A stretch of 64,000 nucleotides of DNA from an uncultured Saprospiraceae bacterium (GCA_938045585.1 CALIAU010000024.1:1-64000), one strand, 5' to 3'; shown: positions 1-8,955, numbered from the stretch's first letter. Numbers and translations are program-made. The notes: generated by a model from the sequence alone, not told the origin.

Positions 1-99
1 CGCTTCTAGTCCAGTCAGTTCTCCACTACATACTTTCTTTAGTACTGACGATTTAAATTCTGATGAAAATTGTTGTCTCTGTAAGCCTATCTTTTTCAT
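1..99 (-). CDS. IS3-type transposase OrfA, N-terminal part (cut by window edge)
   Basis: The minus strand reads 33 codons from an ATG at 99 to the window edge without a stop. The peptide begins MKKIGLQRQQFSSEFKSSVL, the basic start followed by the 'FSxEFK' helix seen at the N-terminus of IS3/IS911-family OrfA proteins, which bind the element's ends through a helix-turn-helix. Only the first part of the gene is inside the window, so integrity of the element cannot be judged. The insertion sequence end probably lies just upstream, near 116-134, but the other end is not visible, so the inverted repeat and target duplication cannot be confirmed. The family call is based on this short segment only. 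Confidence 0.6.
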   Translation of the reverse strand, partial: MKKIGLQRQQFSSEFKSSVLKKVCSGELTGLEA

Positions 100-302
100 G
101 TTTTTACGCTTTTTTGTGACAACCTATTTCAGGAGTAGACCCTTCTTAAGTAATGATGTTTTTCTTATAATTTGAAAGAGATAGCAAGTTTTAGATAACT
201 GACAATTGAATACTTAAACCTGTCCGTAATCACAAAATGATTCCAAGTACACAAAAAATTAGGTATGACACCTTAAAAGATATCATACCTAATTGCTTTT
301 GA

Positions 303-1733
303 TTAATTACATACACAAGCTGATAAAACCGCCGTGCCATTTCTGACTCCTTTCCACTTTGTTCCGTCGTTTTCTGTAACTGTTTCATGGACACTTATTA
401 AATTCCCACTAATATTAAAACTCCAATTTGCCTCCTGATAAGTTCCATAGTCTGGATGATCAAGATCCGGAATCTCTGTATACCCGTTATCATAATATGT
501 ACAACTAATTAATTCCGTTTCTCCATCCTTTTCACAGCATGTTGTCCTTCGATATACCTTAAATGTTTCTGATGAATAATCATTATCTACTGTATAGACT
601 AATTCATCCTCAGTTGAAATGTTATCACAGCAGAGATTTTCTAAGTCAGTTCCATATGCTTCAAAATCAGTTTGTGTCATCAAGCCTTCTAACCCTTCTA
701 ACTTAGCTGCAATATCTTCTACTGTGATTTCATTACTTCCTTGAAACTCTTCCCATTCCTCAATCGTAAAATCCCCTAAATCAGTCGAATTGATTTCTTC
801 ACAAAGTGTAAGCAAAATATCATGATAAACATCAGATGCACTGCGATTTGTACATGGGTCAACAACTGGATTATTCATAATAAACTGCAGTGCTTCATTA
901 CTGAGATGCGATAAAACACAGTCTGCGATATCTTCTGAAAGAATTAAAACGGATGTTGTTGTGACTGGTCCATCAGTGGGTTCTCCTCCATGTCCTCCTC
1001 CTTCGAAGCCAATGTCCCCGGATACAATACCTCCAGTTCCAATACCTCCAATACCTGTATCTGAAAAAGTAGGTTTACACGCTACAAATTGGACTCCAGT
1101 AATCTCTCTATTTGTTTCAATAAACACTTCTCCTTCATAATATCCTGTAATAAACCAAGTTATCACTTCATAGTTTCTAGAATCGCTGCTGAGATCATCA
1201 GAAAGCAAAGTGTTTTTCACGTAGGCATTGAGTTCCTCGTCTATGCGAGCACCACGAATAACTAATAGGTTTTGCAAATTAGAAATAGCAATTTTAATCA
1301 AGTCATCCTCGTGCTCATAACTACCTACTAATACTTCTTTAATAATGGATGCAGACACTATAGACATTTCATCATGTCCTTCCGCAGTCAAATAAAGTAG
1401 CATTGCAGTGACTTTGTTTTTCGAATAGACTGGAATTGCCATTGAAAAAGCACCCTCATCCCCACGTGTAACCATAGCTTGATTGAAAACAGGCAGTCCA
1501 AATTTCCGTATTAAGCTTTCATTTTCATCTTTGAATTCGGCATCAGTTAATTTATCAAAAAACTGTTCCATTTCTTTATCCGCTGGATGTAACGAACTAA
1601 TTAAATCTTGACTTGATAATTGTAAATGCTCTGCTTGCATCTCCTTAGGCGCAAGTACTCCTTCACTATCTTTTTGACAAGCATTGAATAGAATTAGGAA
1701 GGATAAGGAGCAAAATAAGAGAATTTGTTTCAT
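303..1733 (-). CDS. Secreted lipoprotein of unknown function
   Basis: This 476-residue protein starts with a lipoprotein signal peptide (hydrophobic residues 4-17, lipobox FNAC with the lipidated Cys at 19), so it should sit in the outer membrane. I do not recognise a family. Residues about 90-150 look like a compact alpha/beta domain. A glycine-rich linker (about 225-255, many GG pairs) separates it from an acidic C-terminal half with two CC pairs that could be disulfide-bonded or bind metal. There is no close partner gene: about 250 bases separate it from the next lipoprotein gene upstream, on the same strand. It lies beside an insertion-sequence fragment, so it could be accessory DNA. Coding status is supported by length, the clean signal peptide and the Bacteroidota-like lipobox. 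Confidence 0.75.
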   Translation of the reverse strand: MKQILLFCSLSFLILFNACQKDSEGVLAPKEMQAEHLQLSSQDLISSLHPADKEMEQFFDKLTDAEFKDENESLIRKFGLPVFNQAMVTRGDEGAFSMAIPVYSKNKVTAMLLYLTAEGHDEMSIVSASIIKEVLVGSYEHEDDLIKIAISNLQNLLVIRGARIDEELNAYVKNTLLSDDLSSDSRNYEVITWFITGYYEGEVFIETNREITGVQFVACKPTFSDTGIGGIGTGGIVSGDIGFEGGGHGGEPTDGPVTTTSVLILSEDIADCVLSHLSNEALQFIMNNPVVDPCTNRSASDVYHDILLTLCEEINSTDLGDFTIEEWEEFQGSNEITVEDIAAKLEGLEGLMTQTDFEAYGTDLENLCCDNISTEDELVYTVDNDYSSETFKVYRRTTCCEKDGETELISCTYYDNGYTEIPDLDHPDYGTYQEANWSFNISGNLISVHETVTENDGTKWKGVRNGTAVLSACVCN

Positions 1734-1985
1734 AGACGTATTCTTTATTGGTTAAAAATAATTTTCAACTATAAATACTCTCAAAACAATAAATGGTAGC
1801 AATCCTCCATGAAATTATTCTAAATCAAATAAGCTTGACCAGGCCAAACAATAATAAATCATAAACCGAGAAACTATAGGCCACCTAGAAATGGTACAGG
1901 CTAAGTGGGTCTATGAATGGAGGGATAATCAGTGATGGCGATTAGATCGTTTTATTCTTGCAGCTAAAGTCTTTCTTTTATTCAA

Positions 1986-2837
1986 CTATTTCAATTTCTG
2001 AGTATCGGTCGTTAAAGACACAGTTACTTTTTGCACCATTGTTTCACCGCCAAGGTCCATAGTTATCTCTTGATCTATAAGTGTTGTGGAGCTTGGAGAA
2101 TACAGTTGTTTTAAGTCAATACTCATCGCCCCAGATCCTTTTCCACTTATTGGAATTTCTTTACCCATCATCGACATGTTACCTGTCAAATTTATTTGAG
2201 TAGCTAATTCAGCTACATCATTATGAACCTTGATAAGTGTATATTTTGTATCTGTATTTATAGTTGTTGACCCCATGCCTTCTATAGGAATCTCCACAAC
2301 TTTGTTGTCCAAGAATTCATCACCGATTTTCATTGGATTTGGAAAATCTACTTGCATATTAACAAACATAGGTTCCATTAAACTTTTCAGCATGTTTTGA
2401 AGAGTTTCGTCTCCTCCTACTATTGAGTCAATGGATTGAATACCTTCTGATAGTTTGCCGTGAATCTTAATTCCTACTAAACTAGGTGCTTCAGCTTGAT
2501 CTGTTCCAACTCCAATTACTTCCATATCCATCTCATTATAAACAATTAACATTTCACTTTGCTTATTCAGTAAGGGTCCAAATGAAAGTGTGGACGTTGT
2601 CGATACTTTCGATTCCGTACTTTGTTCCGGCATATTAGGAATGGACATGGATGTACTCGTCACCTGTACAAGATTTGTAAGATATTCAGAATCCGGTTGG
2701 AAAACCAACTCTAATTCGAAACCTTCCTCCTCAATAACTGGAGGAAGCACTTTCAGATTATTTGTGGTTTTACAAGAGATTGCTGTTAGAAGTAAAAAAC
2801 CTAGTAAAAAGTGTCTCATATTTTTAAATTTTGCCAT
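1986..2837 (-). CDS. Lipoprotein, resembles the DUF6263 family
   Basis: A 283-residue lipoprotein. The hydrophobic signal at residues 9-20 ends in the lipobox AISC (Cys22). A second in-frame Met at residue 7 (base 2819) gives a more standard signal peptide and may be the true start. The mature protein is rich in beta-strand, with repeated polar Ser/Thr-Met stretches, and matches my memory of DUF6263 proteins: short strands, a central 'DFPNPMKIGDEF'-like turn and a late 'GKGSGAMSIDL' segment. Function is unknown; proteins of this type are thought to be cell-surface or periplasmic. The gene stands alone: about 125 bases separate it from the 3' end of purM, and no shared operon is evident. Confidence 0.7.
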   Translation of the reverse strand: MAKFKNMRHFLLGFLLLTAISCKTTNNLKVLPPVIEEEGFELELVFQPDSEYLTNLVQVTSTSMSIPNMPEQSTESKVSTTSTLSFGPLLNKQSEMLIVYNEMDMEVIGVGTDQAEAPSLVGIKIHGKLSEGIQSIDSIVGGDETLQNMLKSLMEPMFVNMQVDFPNPMKIGDEFLDNKVVEIPIEGMGSTTINTDTKYTLIKVHNDVAELATQINLTGNMSMMGKEIPISGKGSGAMSIDLKQLYSPSSTTLIDQEITMDLGGETMVQKVTVSLTTDTQKLK

Positions 2838-2961
2838 AGCAGATGCACATCTATTATTTTGCTTAAGCTATACTCATTTATTATAAAATAATTCCAGTCG
2901 TCGAAACCTGCTGCCTATTCAAGTAAGGCAGACCGTGAATGCCGCAATCATATAATGAATG

Positions 2962-4128
2962 CTAGTAAGAATACACTTCGTCTTGATACGTAATCTCCAC
3001 TGATTCACCCGCATACTCCTCTACTCTCCCAATCACTTGTGCATCTATATTAAACGTCTTGGAGATTTCAATGATAGCATTAGCACTAGATGCATCTTTT
3101 ACATAGAATTCTAGACGATGTCCCATGTTAAACACTTCAAACATTTCCCTGTAGTCTGTTCCACTCTCCTGCTTTATCATTTCAAATAGAGGTGGAACAG
3201 GCAGTAAAGTATCTTTTATCACTTTTTTGTTTTTGATAAACTTCTTCACCTTAGTTTGTGCGCCACCAGTACAATGTATAATACCGTGAATAGATTCCTT
3301 ATGATCTTTTAATATGCTTTTGAGCACTGGTAGATAGGTACGCGTTGGAGACAAGATCAATTTACCTACAGTTACTTCTTCTTCTCCTACCCGCATTGAA
3401 TCCGTCAATTTTTTAGAACCTGCATATACATATTGTGCATCCGTTGCTGGATCAAAACTCTCTGGATATTTTTCCATATAGATTTTCGAAAGCACATCGT
3501 GGCGTGCAGAAGTAAGTCCATTGCTTCCCATACCTCCGTTATATGCATCCTCATAACTTGCTTGTCCATAGGATGCTAATCCCACAATAAGGTCTCCAGC
3601 CTGGATATCATTAATGATCAGTTCGTCTTTTTTCTTGCGAGCGAAGGTTGTGTAACCTACATCTATCGTCCGCACAATATCTCCCACATCTGCCGTCTCA
3701 CCTCCTGATAGATGTAACTGAATGTCATAGCCGCGCATTTTGTCAATAAAGTTCTGTGCACCATTAATTATCACACTAAGCACATCGCCAGGAATCAAAT
3801 TCTTATTCCTGCCAATAGTGGACGAAATAATGATGTCATCCGTGATACCCACGCAGGCCATATCATCTAGATTCATCACTAAAGAGTCTTGGACAATACC
3901 CTCCCATACAGAAAGATCTCCTGTTTCTTTCCAGTATAAATATGCAAGACTGGTCTTAGTACCCGCAGTATCCGCATGCATAATATTGCACCATTCTTCT
4001 TGTCCGCCCACAAAATCTGGTAAAACCTTACAAAAGGCTAAAGGATATAAACCCTTGTCCAAATTCTTGATCGCCTTGTGTACATCTTCTTTTTGTGCGG
4101 AAACACCTCTCTTTTCGTAGATATTCAT
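2962..4128 (-). CDS. purM: Phosphoribosylformylglycinamidine cyclo-ligase (AIR synthase)
   Basis: PurM closes the imidazole ring of formylglycinamidine ribonucleotide with ATP to give aminoimidazole ribonucleotide, the fifth step of purine synthesis, in the cytoplasm. The 388-residue product starts MNIYEKRGVSAQK, as Bacteroidota PurM proteins do. It keeps the AIR-synthase N-terminal segment (HADTAGTKTSLAYLYWKETGD, about 50-70), the ATP/Mg site around DDMACVG (about 90), the glycine-rich LSGGETADVGD (about 140-150) and the late FNMGHRLEF segment (about 333-341). It is longer and more divergent than the roughly 345-residue E. coli enzyme, which is usual for this phylum. It lies 24 bases downstream of bshC on the same strand, so the two are probably co-transcribed. 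No other purine genes are nearby. Confidence 0.9.
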   Translation of the reverse strand: MNIYEKRGVSAQKEDVHKAIKNLDKGLYPLAFCKVLPDFVGGQEEWCNIMHADTAGTKTSLAYLYWKETGDLSVWEGIVQDSLVMNLDDMACVGITDDIIISSTIGRNKNLIPGDVLSVIINGAQNFIDKMRGYDIQLHLSGGETADVGDIVRTIDVGYTTFARKKKDELIINDIQAGDLIVGLASYGQASYEDAYNGGMGSNGLTSARHDVLSKIYMEKYPESFDPATDAQYVYAGSKKLTDSMRVGEEEVTVGKLILSPTRTYLPVLKSILKDHKESIHGIIHCTGGAQTKVKKFIKNKKVIKDTLLPVPPLFEMIKQESGTDYREMFEVFNMGHRLEFYVKDASSANAIIEISKTFNIDAQVIGRVEEYAGESVEITYQDEVYSY

Positions 4129-4152
4129 GCTGTGAAATTAAGAATATTATGA

Positions 4153-5748
4153 TTATAAGTAAATAAACAAAAACTCCTTATTAAAGGGATCTAAGTGTTC
4201 CTTAAGCCCATCAATAAACTCCATACCCTGGGCATCATAAAACTGTAGGAAGTTAACTTTTCGTTCCTGCAAACTACCACCCGGAAATAAGCCCTCGTAG
4301 GTCTTGTCGATCTTTGCAAGCGAATTTTCCGAACGTTGTTTAATCACTTTTTTTAATCGACCCTCTATAGACTCTACCGATTTTATACTCTTGGTTTTTT
4401 CTGCTTCTACTTTAGCACCTAAGGTAGGATCTAACTCTTCCGCCTTCGATTTAATCTCTTCAAAAATAGATTCTAATTGTTCTACATTCTTTGCTAGAGT
4501 AAATGCCTCCCCACTTGTACTTTCTAGAAAAGAGTTTATGATCGCATGTTTGTTGGCAAATAAACTTTCAATCGTCAAGTCCAACTTCATTAAAGACTTT
4601 TGCTGTCCTTTGTCGACTATAGCTACCGAATTTCTACGCATAAGTACTGGATATGGAAGACCATGATGGGCAAACTGTTCTTTACGCTCTAACCAATAGG
4701 CTAATTCTCCTCCACCTCCCAAATATGCCAAATTGGGAAAAACCATTTCTTGATAAATAGGACGCATATTCACATTGGGGCTGAAGCGTTCAGGATGGCT
4801 ATCCACCTCTGCAAGCATTTCTTCCCTGGAAAAACGAAGCGCAGAGTCTACAATTAAAAATCCATCTCCGTCTCTCTCTATGCGCAAACGTTTGTTCTCT
4901 TCTGTAAAATAAAAGAAATTGATATCACGAATATGTGTCTGTGTTGCAAATCCGCTATCTGCTATTTTCTTCTGTACAGATTCTATAAGCGCTTTATTAG
5001 CAGAATGGAGTAATTCATCTTTAATCACATCTTTAATGACTGACTTCATCTCAGGGTTATCCATAGAAAGAACAAGTAAGCCATATTTGTGAAACAAGTG
5101 ATTTGCAAGTCCTGTTGCAAAGTCTCTATAGGAAGCAGCATTGGAAAGTATTCCTTTACATACATTTACTAAGTCCTGTCCATGCGCATCATCTCTGCAA
5201 ATGTCATGTAATTGATCGAGTACTGCAGCAATCCCTGCTACTGGCATTCTGCCTACAGATTCATTTGTATGTTCTGCATCCCATCTGACTTCTTTATTAT
5301 ATAGACGTAGATGGTTGATTTCTTCAAAGTCATGATCTTCACCTCCTGAGATAAGCACAGGTACCACATGGATATCTGGATGCTCTTCATTCAGCTGCTC
5401 AGATAAATTTATTACAGAAAGCACCTTATATATGTAGTAAAGAGGGCCTGTCATAAGGCTGGGCTGATGGGCAGTGATTACAGTAAAGCAATTTTCATCC
5501 TTTAGCTTCTCTATATTCCTTTTTTGTTTAGCAGACGGCGATCCATTCTCATACTGCCTCGCCACGGATGTATAGAGTGTCTCTCTATCCACAGGTACTT
5601 TTCGTTTGGCTTTTAAAGCCTCCACAAAAGAAGATTTAACAGGGATATGTATATAAAACTCTTTGAGTTTAGGATCATTCTTCTGGTAAGCCTTGTCTCT
5701 TTGGGAGAGTTGGGAGAACTGATCAAAAGAAAAGGATTTTAATTCCAT
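4153..5748 (-). CDS. bshC: Bacillithiol biosynthesis cysteine-adding enzyme BshC
   Basis: BshC catalyses the last step of bacillithiol synthesis, adding cysteine to glucosaminyl-malate to give the low-molecular-weight thiol used in redox defence by Firmicutes and many Bacteroidota. The 531-residue length matches the family. Seen in the sequence are the N-terminal Rossmann-like core with TAHQPSLMTGPLYYIYK (about residue 100), the ISGGEDHDFEEINH segment (about 140-155), the VFPNLAYLGGGGELAYWLE active-site region (about 340-360) and a long C-terminal coiled coil (about 415-495). The start ATG at 5748 is followed by the typical FSFDQF opening. It is the first gene of a bshC-purM pair and diverges from an ABC permease gene 64 bases away. 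BshA and BshB are not in the window. Confidence 0.9.
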   Translation of the reverse strand: MELKSFSFDQFSQLSQRDKAYQKNDPKLKEFYIHIPVKSSFVEALKAKRKVPVDRETLYTSVARQYENGSPSAKQKRNIEKLKDENCFTVITAHQPSLMTGPLYYIYKVLSVINLSEQLNEEHPDIHVVPVLISGGEDHDFEEINHLRLYNKEVRWDAEHTNESVGRMPVAGIAAVLDQLHDICRDDAHGQDLVNVCKGILSNAASYRDFATGLANHLFHKYGLLVLSMDNPEMKSVIKDVIKDELLHSANKALIESVQKKIADSGFATQTHIRDINFFYFTEENKRLRIERDGDGFLIVDSALRFSREEMLAEVDSHPERFSPNVNMRPIYQEMVFPNLAYLGGGGELAYWLERKEQFAHHGLPYPVLMRRNSVAIVDKGQQKSLMKLDLTIESLFANKHAIINSFLESTSGEAFTLAKNVEQLESIFEEIKSKAEELDPTLGAKVEAEKTKSIKSVESIEGRLKKVIKQRSENSLAKIDKTYEGLFPGGSLQERKVNFLQFYDAQGMEFIDGLKEHLDPFNKEFLFIYL

Positions 5749-5812
5749 ACTTCTATTTTGAAATTTTGATGCACAAAAGTATTACTTTCAAGCTCTTGTA
5801 GAGGTTTAACAC

Positions 5813-6865
5813 ATGCTCTTTTTTATCACCAAACGACTTTTAGCAGGAATACTAGTAAGTATAAGTGTTATTATTATAGTAAGTTCTATAATTTACCTAG
5901 CTCCTGTGGATCCTGCACGTTTGACCTTTGGTCAACGCAGCGACGATAGCACGATTGCCGCAAAGCGTGAGGCTCTAGGCCTAGATAAACCGCTGTGGGT
6001 ACAGATGCTGTACTATTTGAGAGATATTTCGCCGATTGCCTTAAGCTCCAATACTGCCTATCTAGAGAATGCACGTTTTATAAAGAAAAGAGTGGCCTTA
6101 GGCAATTCCCAATTATTAATAAAATCTCCTGATTTACGTGATTCATTTCAGTCCGCAAGATCTGTCTCTAGCATATTAAAAGATGTCATTCCTCTAACAG
6201 TACTCTTGGCTTTTTGCTCATTAATAATTGCCACAATTTTAGGAATCCTCTTTGGATTTATAGCTGCTACAAACAAAGGGAAATTTATTGACTCTGCTCT
6301 GGTCGCTATTTCTACACTGGGCTATTCCGTCCCGAGTTATGTCAGCGCGATTATACTAGCGATTATTTTCGGATATCTTTTAAGTGATCTAACTGGCCTT
6401 CGCATGCAGGGCAGTTTATACGAACTCAATGACATTGGTGACCCCTACCTTGCCCTCAAGAATTTGATTCTACCCTCCATTGCCTTAGGCATTCGTCCTA
6501 TCTCTGTCATCACACAAATTTCTCGATCAGCCATACTTGATACGCTGAGTCAGGATTACGTGCGCACTGCTGTTGCTAAGGGAGTACGATACAAGGACGT
6601 ATTGAAAAAACATGTATTCAAAAACTCTATGAATCCCGTGATAAGTGTTGTCTCCGGATGGTTAGCCTCACTCTTGACTGGAGCATTTTTTGTAGAATAT
6701 GTCTTTAGTTATAAGGGACTTGGTTTTACCACCGTCAATGCACTGTTAAATTATGACATCCCCGTTATTCTAGGCAGTCTGCTTTTTGTGAGCATAGTCT
6801 TTGTCTTCCTAAATATTTTTGTGGATATCTTATACAAGAGCATTAATCCGAGAGAAGAGATGTAG
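5813..6865 (+). CDS. Orphan DppB/OppB-type ABC transporter permease
   Basis: A 350-residue inner-membrane permease of the binding-protein-dependent family that forms one half of the channel in peptide or nickel importers. An N-terminal membrane segment (about 9-29) ends in APVDPAR, the hallmark DppB start. A periplasmic stretch (about 30-120) is followed by five membrane segments (about 125-150, 160-190, 215-235, 280-300, 320-342). The cytoplasmic coupling loop, RTAVAKGVRYKDVLKKH (about 251-267), is the EAA-like motif that docks on the ATPase. The usual partners (DppC permease, DppD/F ATPases, binding protein) are absent here, and downstream DNA is non-coding. It must work with subunits encoded elsewhere or be left over from a larger operon. 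Substrate cannot be assigned. Confidence 0.85.
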   Translation: MLFFITKRLLAGILVSISVIIIVSSIIYLAPVDPARLTFGQRSDDSTIAAKREALGLDKPLWVQMLYYLRDISPIALSSNTAYLENARFIKKRVALGNSQLLIKSPDLRDSFQSARSVSSILKDVIPLTVLLAFCSLIIATILGILFGFIAATNKGKFIDSALVAISTLGYSVPSYVSAIILAIIFGYLLSDLTGLRMQGSLYELNDIGDPYLALKNLILPSIALGIRPISVITQISRSAILDTLSQDYVRTAVAKGVRYKDVLKKHVFKNSMNPVISVVSGWLASLLTGAFFVEYVFSYKGLGFTTVNALLNYDIPVILGSLLFVSIVFVFLNIFVDILYKSINPREEM

Positions 6866-6887
6866 TTTTTGATTTTTTTGGGCAACT

Positions 6888-6971
6888 CCTTCTTTCTTCC
6901 AGAAAGAAGGACCGGGCTATCCATGTCTCCGTGTACACTGCGGTCCTAAGGGACGGGTGCAATGTGCACCC
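6888..6971. repeat. GC-rich hairpin repeat, copy 1
   Basis: Two perfect hairpins flank a GC-rich core: a 10-bp stem at 6888-6897/6901-6910 with a 3-base loop, and a 7-bp stem at 6955-6961/6965-6971 with a 3-base loop. The core includes GGCTATCC and GCGGTCC, both also found in the repeat at 30284-30408. It follows the permease stop codon closely, so the first hairpin could end transcription from that gene, although no clear T-run follows it. Confidence 0.6.
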
Positions 6972-7032
6972 ACATTCTTATCCCTGTTGCGATGCTTTCG
7001 AAAAAAAGAATAACTCTGTAATAAACTTCTGT

Positions 7033-7245
7033 CTACCTCGTCACAATCTTTGTCTTAAGTTCGAGGGCTTCCTGATAATAGGTGCCTCCAGGATATGCCA
7101 AGATATATTCTTCCAAGATGCTAAGGGCCTTTAGATAATTCTCTTTCTTGAGATAGCTACCCCTTAAATACCAGGCAGCCTGATCTAGATATGCATTATC
7201 ATCATGCTCAAGGACAGATAGTAATCCAGATTCAGCCGTGTCAGA
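7033..7245 (-). pseudogene. 3' remnant of a TPR-repeat protein gene
   Basis: The minus strand is open for 70 codons from just after a TAA at 7248-7246 to a TAG at 7035-7033, with no in-frame ATG. The translation reads as helix-turn-helix TPR text: YLDQAAWYLRGSYLKKENYL, then KALSILEEYILAYPGGTYYQ, then EALELKTKIVTR and a stop. That pattern (W/Y at helix A, A-L-x-x-L-E in helix B, Y-P-G linker) is typical of the C-terminal TPR units of Bacteroidota periplasmic proteins. The upstream part of the gene is missing, so this is best read as the tail of a deleted gene. Family identity beyond TPR is not recoverable. Confidence 0.6.
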
Positions 7246-7578
7246 TTAATGATAAATCAAAATTAACGGCAGTTAATATCAAACCAAGGTGACATGAATT
7301 TAGATTTCTAATTCTAGTCCAAGTCGCCTTACTCCACCCCTCTTATAATTGCACACTCAATAAGAAAACTCAAAATTTTAAATAAACTATGAGTTTAATA
7401 AAAGTGCTTTTATCAGGGTTTCCCATGAATTATGCTCGTAGTTATTCCTTAGTGAATAACACGCATTAACATTTGGGGAAAAATTTTAGTGGTTTAATTT
7501 TTTAGATTAGGTACAGAACGAAAAGAATTAATACACCTACTTAAAACAATTTATATAACCTTTTTAAACTTCAACACA

Positions 7579-8955
7579 ATGAAAAAATCAATTCAATTCA
7601 TGAGCATAGTCTTTGCACTATTTCTCTTTAATACTCAAGTTTCGGCACAAGTAATGCGTGTCATTAATAACAAAGTAGGAATTAGTAATAATAGTCCTGT
7701 ATACCCTTTAGATGTAACAGGTGACATTAGAGGATATTGGTTTAGAACTACAGGAGCTAGAGGTCTATTTTCTCAAACATACAGCACCTACCTAACGCCT
7801 ACGAATGGAAGCTATTGGTCCTCAAGATCTGATAGAGGATGGTATATTCGTAATAAAGCTAATGTACTCAAAGGCTATGTTTACCATAATAATGCGAATG
7901 GTTTTGGACTTCTTGATAGAGATGGAACATGGGTAGTCCGCTCTGAGAGGGATGTGTACACCTCGTTCCCTATAAACAATGTCACTCGCATGAAAATATC
8001 TGCGAATGGATTAACTGAATTATCAGGATCTGCTGATGCATCTAAAACAGCAAATACCGGTGTATTTGAAATTGCAAACACGCTGCGTATGGATGGAAAT
8101 GAAATTATAACTAACGGTGGAACCTTATTTTTACAGCATGATAATGCTGGAGATCTGAGAATTGATAACACTACACTATTTGTGGATGCAAGCGCTAACA
8201 CAATATCAACTCCTAAAATAATTGATGCATCCAATTCAGCTTACTACTCTGACCCTAGCTTTATCTCGAGGTTAAACTATGTCTATCCACGCGTTACAAA
8301 TGCAGGTTTTATAGGATCTAACTCGAACAGATGGTTTAGAGGTTATTTCACTAATATGCATCGAGTCACAGAACACGTTCTATCCGATGCAAGAATGAAA
8401 GAAAATGTGAAGAATATTGATAGCGCCCTAGATAAAGTCTTAAGCCTAAATGGCAAAACATATAATTACATTAAAGAAGTGATGGAAATGAGCCAGTCCG
8501 CAGAAGGCCAGATGCAAACTAGCACTGCTGCAAGTGATACAGAAATGAATACAATGTCAGATCTTGCTTCATCAATTAAAAAAGAAGAAGCGTATGTCGA
8601 TCACAAGATGGCTGAAGGTAGTATGGAAGCACCAGAACCTATTACTCCAGAAACAATTGTAGAAGATGAAATAATCAGAGCTTTGGAAGATGCAGAAATT
8701 TCTGCAAGAGACCTAGAGGACTCAAAATCAGTATCCCAGCAAGAATATAAGAAGAAAAACACCTTTGGATTTATAGCACAAGAAGTAAACGAAGTGATTC
8801 CTGAATTGGTGAGCTATGATGAAGAAAACGATCTTTATTCTATGGACTATACTGCAATAATTCCACTTTTAGTAGAATCCATAAAAATCCAGCAAGACCA
8901 AATCAAAGAGCAACAAAGGCAAATCGATAGTTTGAAAAAAATGATCGAGAAATAA
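7579..8955 (+). CDS. Secreted protein with C-terminal S74 intramolecular chaperone domain
   Basis: A 458-residue secreted protein with a signal peptide (1-23, cleavage near VSAQ). Residues 24-265 form a repetitive beta-rich region like the shaft of a trimeric fibre (DVTGDI, then several 'GNxx/DNT' turns). The C-terminus carries the peptidase S74 chaperone domain: the autocleavage Ser269-Asp270 in SDARMKENVKNI, and TFGFIAQEVNEVIPELV (395-411) with the Asp-Tyr motif SMDYTAIIPLLVESI (421-435), ending in a coiled coil (436-458). S74 domains help phage tail spikes trimerise and then release themselves; Bacteroidota use them on cell-surface proteins. An acidic, Met- and Ser-rich insert of about 90 residues (301-393) splits the domain. 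The protease gene at 9001 follows 45 bases later, so the two may be co-transcribed. Confidence 0.85.
   Translation: MKKSIQFMSIVFALFLFNTQVSAQVMRVINNKVGISNNSPVYPLDVTGDIRGYWFRTTGARGLFSQTYSTYLTPTNGSYWSSRSDRGWYIRNKANVLKGYVYHNNANGFGLLDRDGTWVVRSERDVYTSFPINNVTRMKISANGLTELSGSADASKTANTGVFEIANTLRMDGNEIITNGGTLFLQHDNAGDLRIDNTTLFVDASANTISTPKIIDASNSAYYSDPSFISRLNYVYPRVTNAGFIGSNSNRWFRGYFTNMHRVTEHVLSDARMKENVKNIDSALDKVLSLNGKTYNYIKEVMEMSQSAEGQMQTSTAASDTEMNTMSDLASSIKKEEAYVDHKMAEGSMEAPEPITPETIVEDEIIRALEDAEISARDLEDSKSVSQQEYKKKNTFGFIAQEVNEVIPELVSYDEENDLYSMDYTAIIPLLVESIKIQQDQIKEQQRQIDSLKKMIEK

Larger units (their letters stand above)
6866..7578. other. Gene-poor stretch between the permease and the S74 protein gene
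   Basis: About 710 bases without an intact gene. It holds a GC-rich hairpin repeat at its left end (6888-6971) and a 3' gene remnant encoding a TPR-like peptide on the minus strand (7033-7245). From about 7253 to 7578 the DNA is A+T-rich and probably carries the promoter for the gene at 7579. I could not pick a convincing Bacteroidota -33/-7 promoter pair by eye. A short plus-strand open frame at 6931-7134 overlaps both the repeat and the remnant and does not look like a real protein. Confidence 0.6.

Noticed and set aside
6931-7134. Short plus-strand open frame of 67 codons
   Set aside because: It runs across the hairpin repeat and antisense to the TPR remnant, has Cys/His-rich text of chance type and no start context.
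7579-8955. S74 tail-spike-like domain as evidence of a prophage
   Set aside because: It has a signal peptide and no phage genes around it; Bacteroidota use S74 domains on their own surface proteins.
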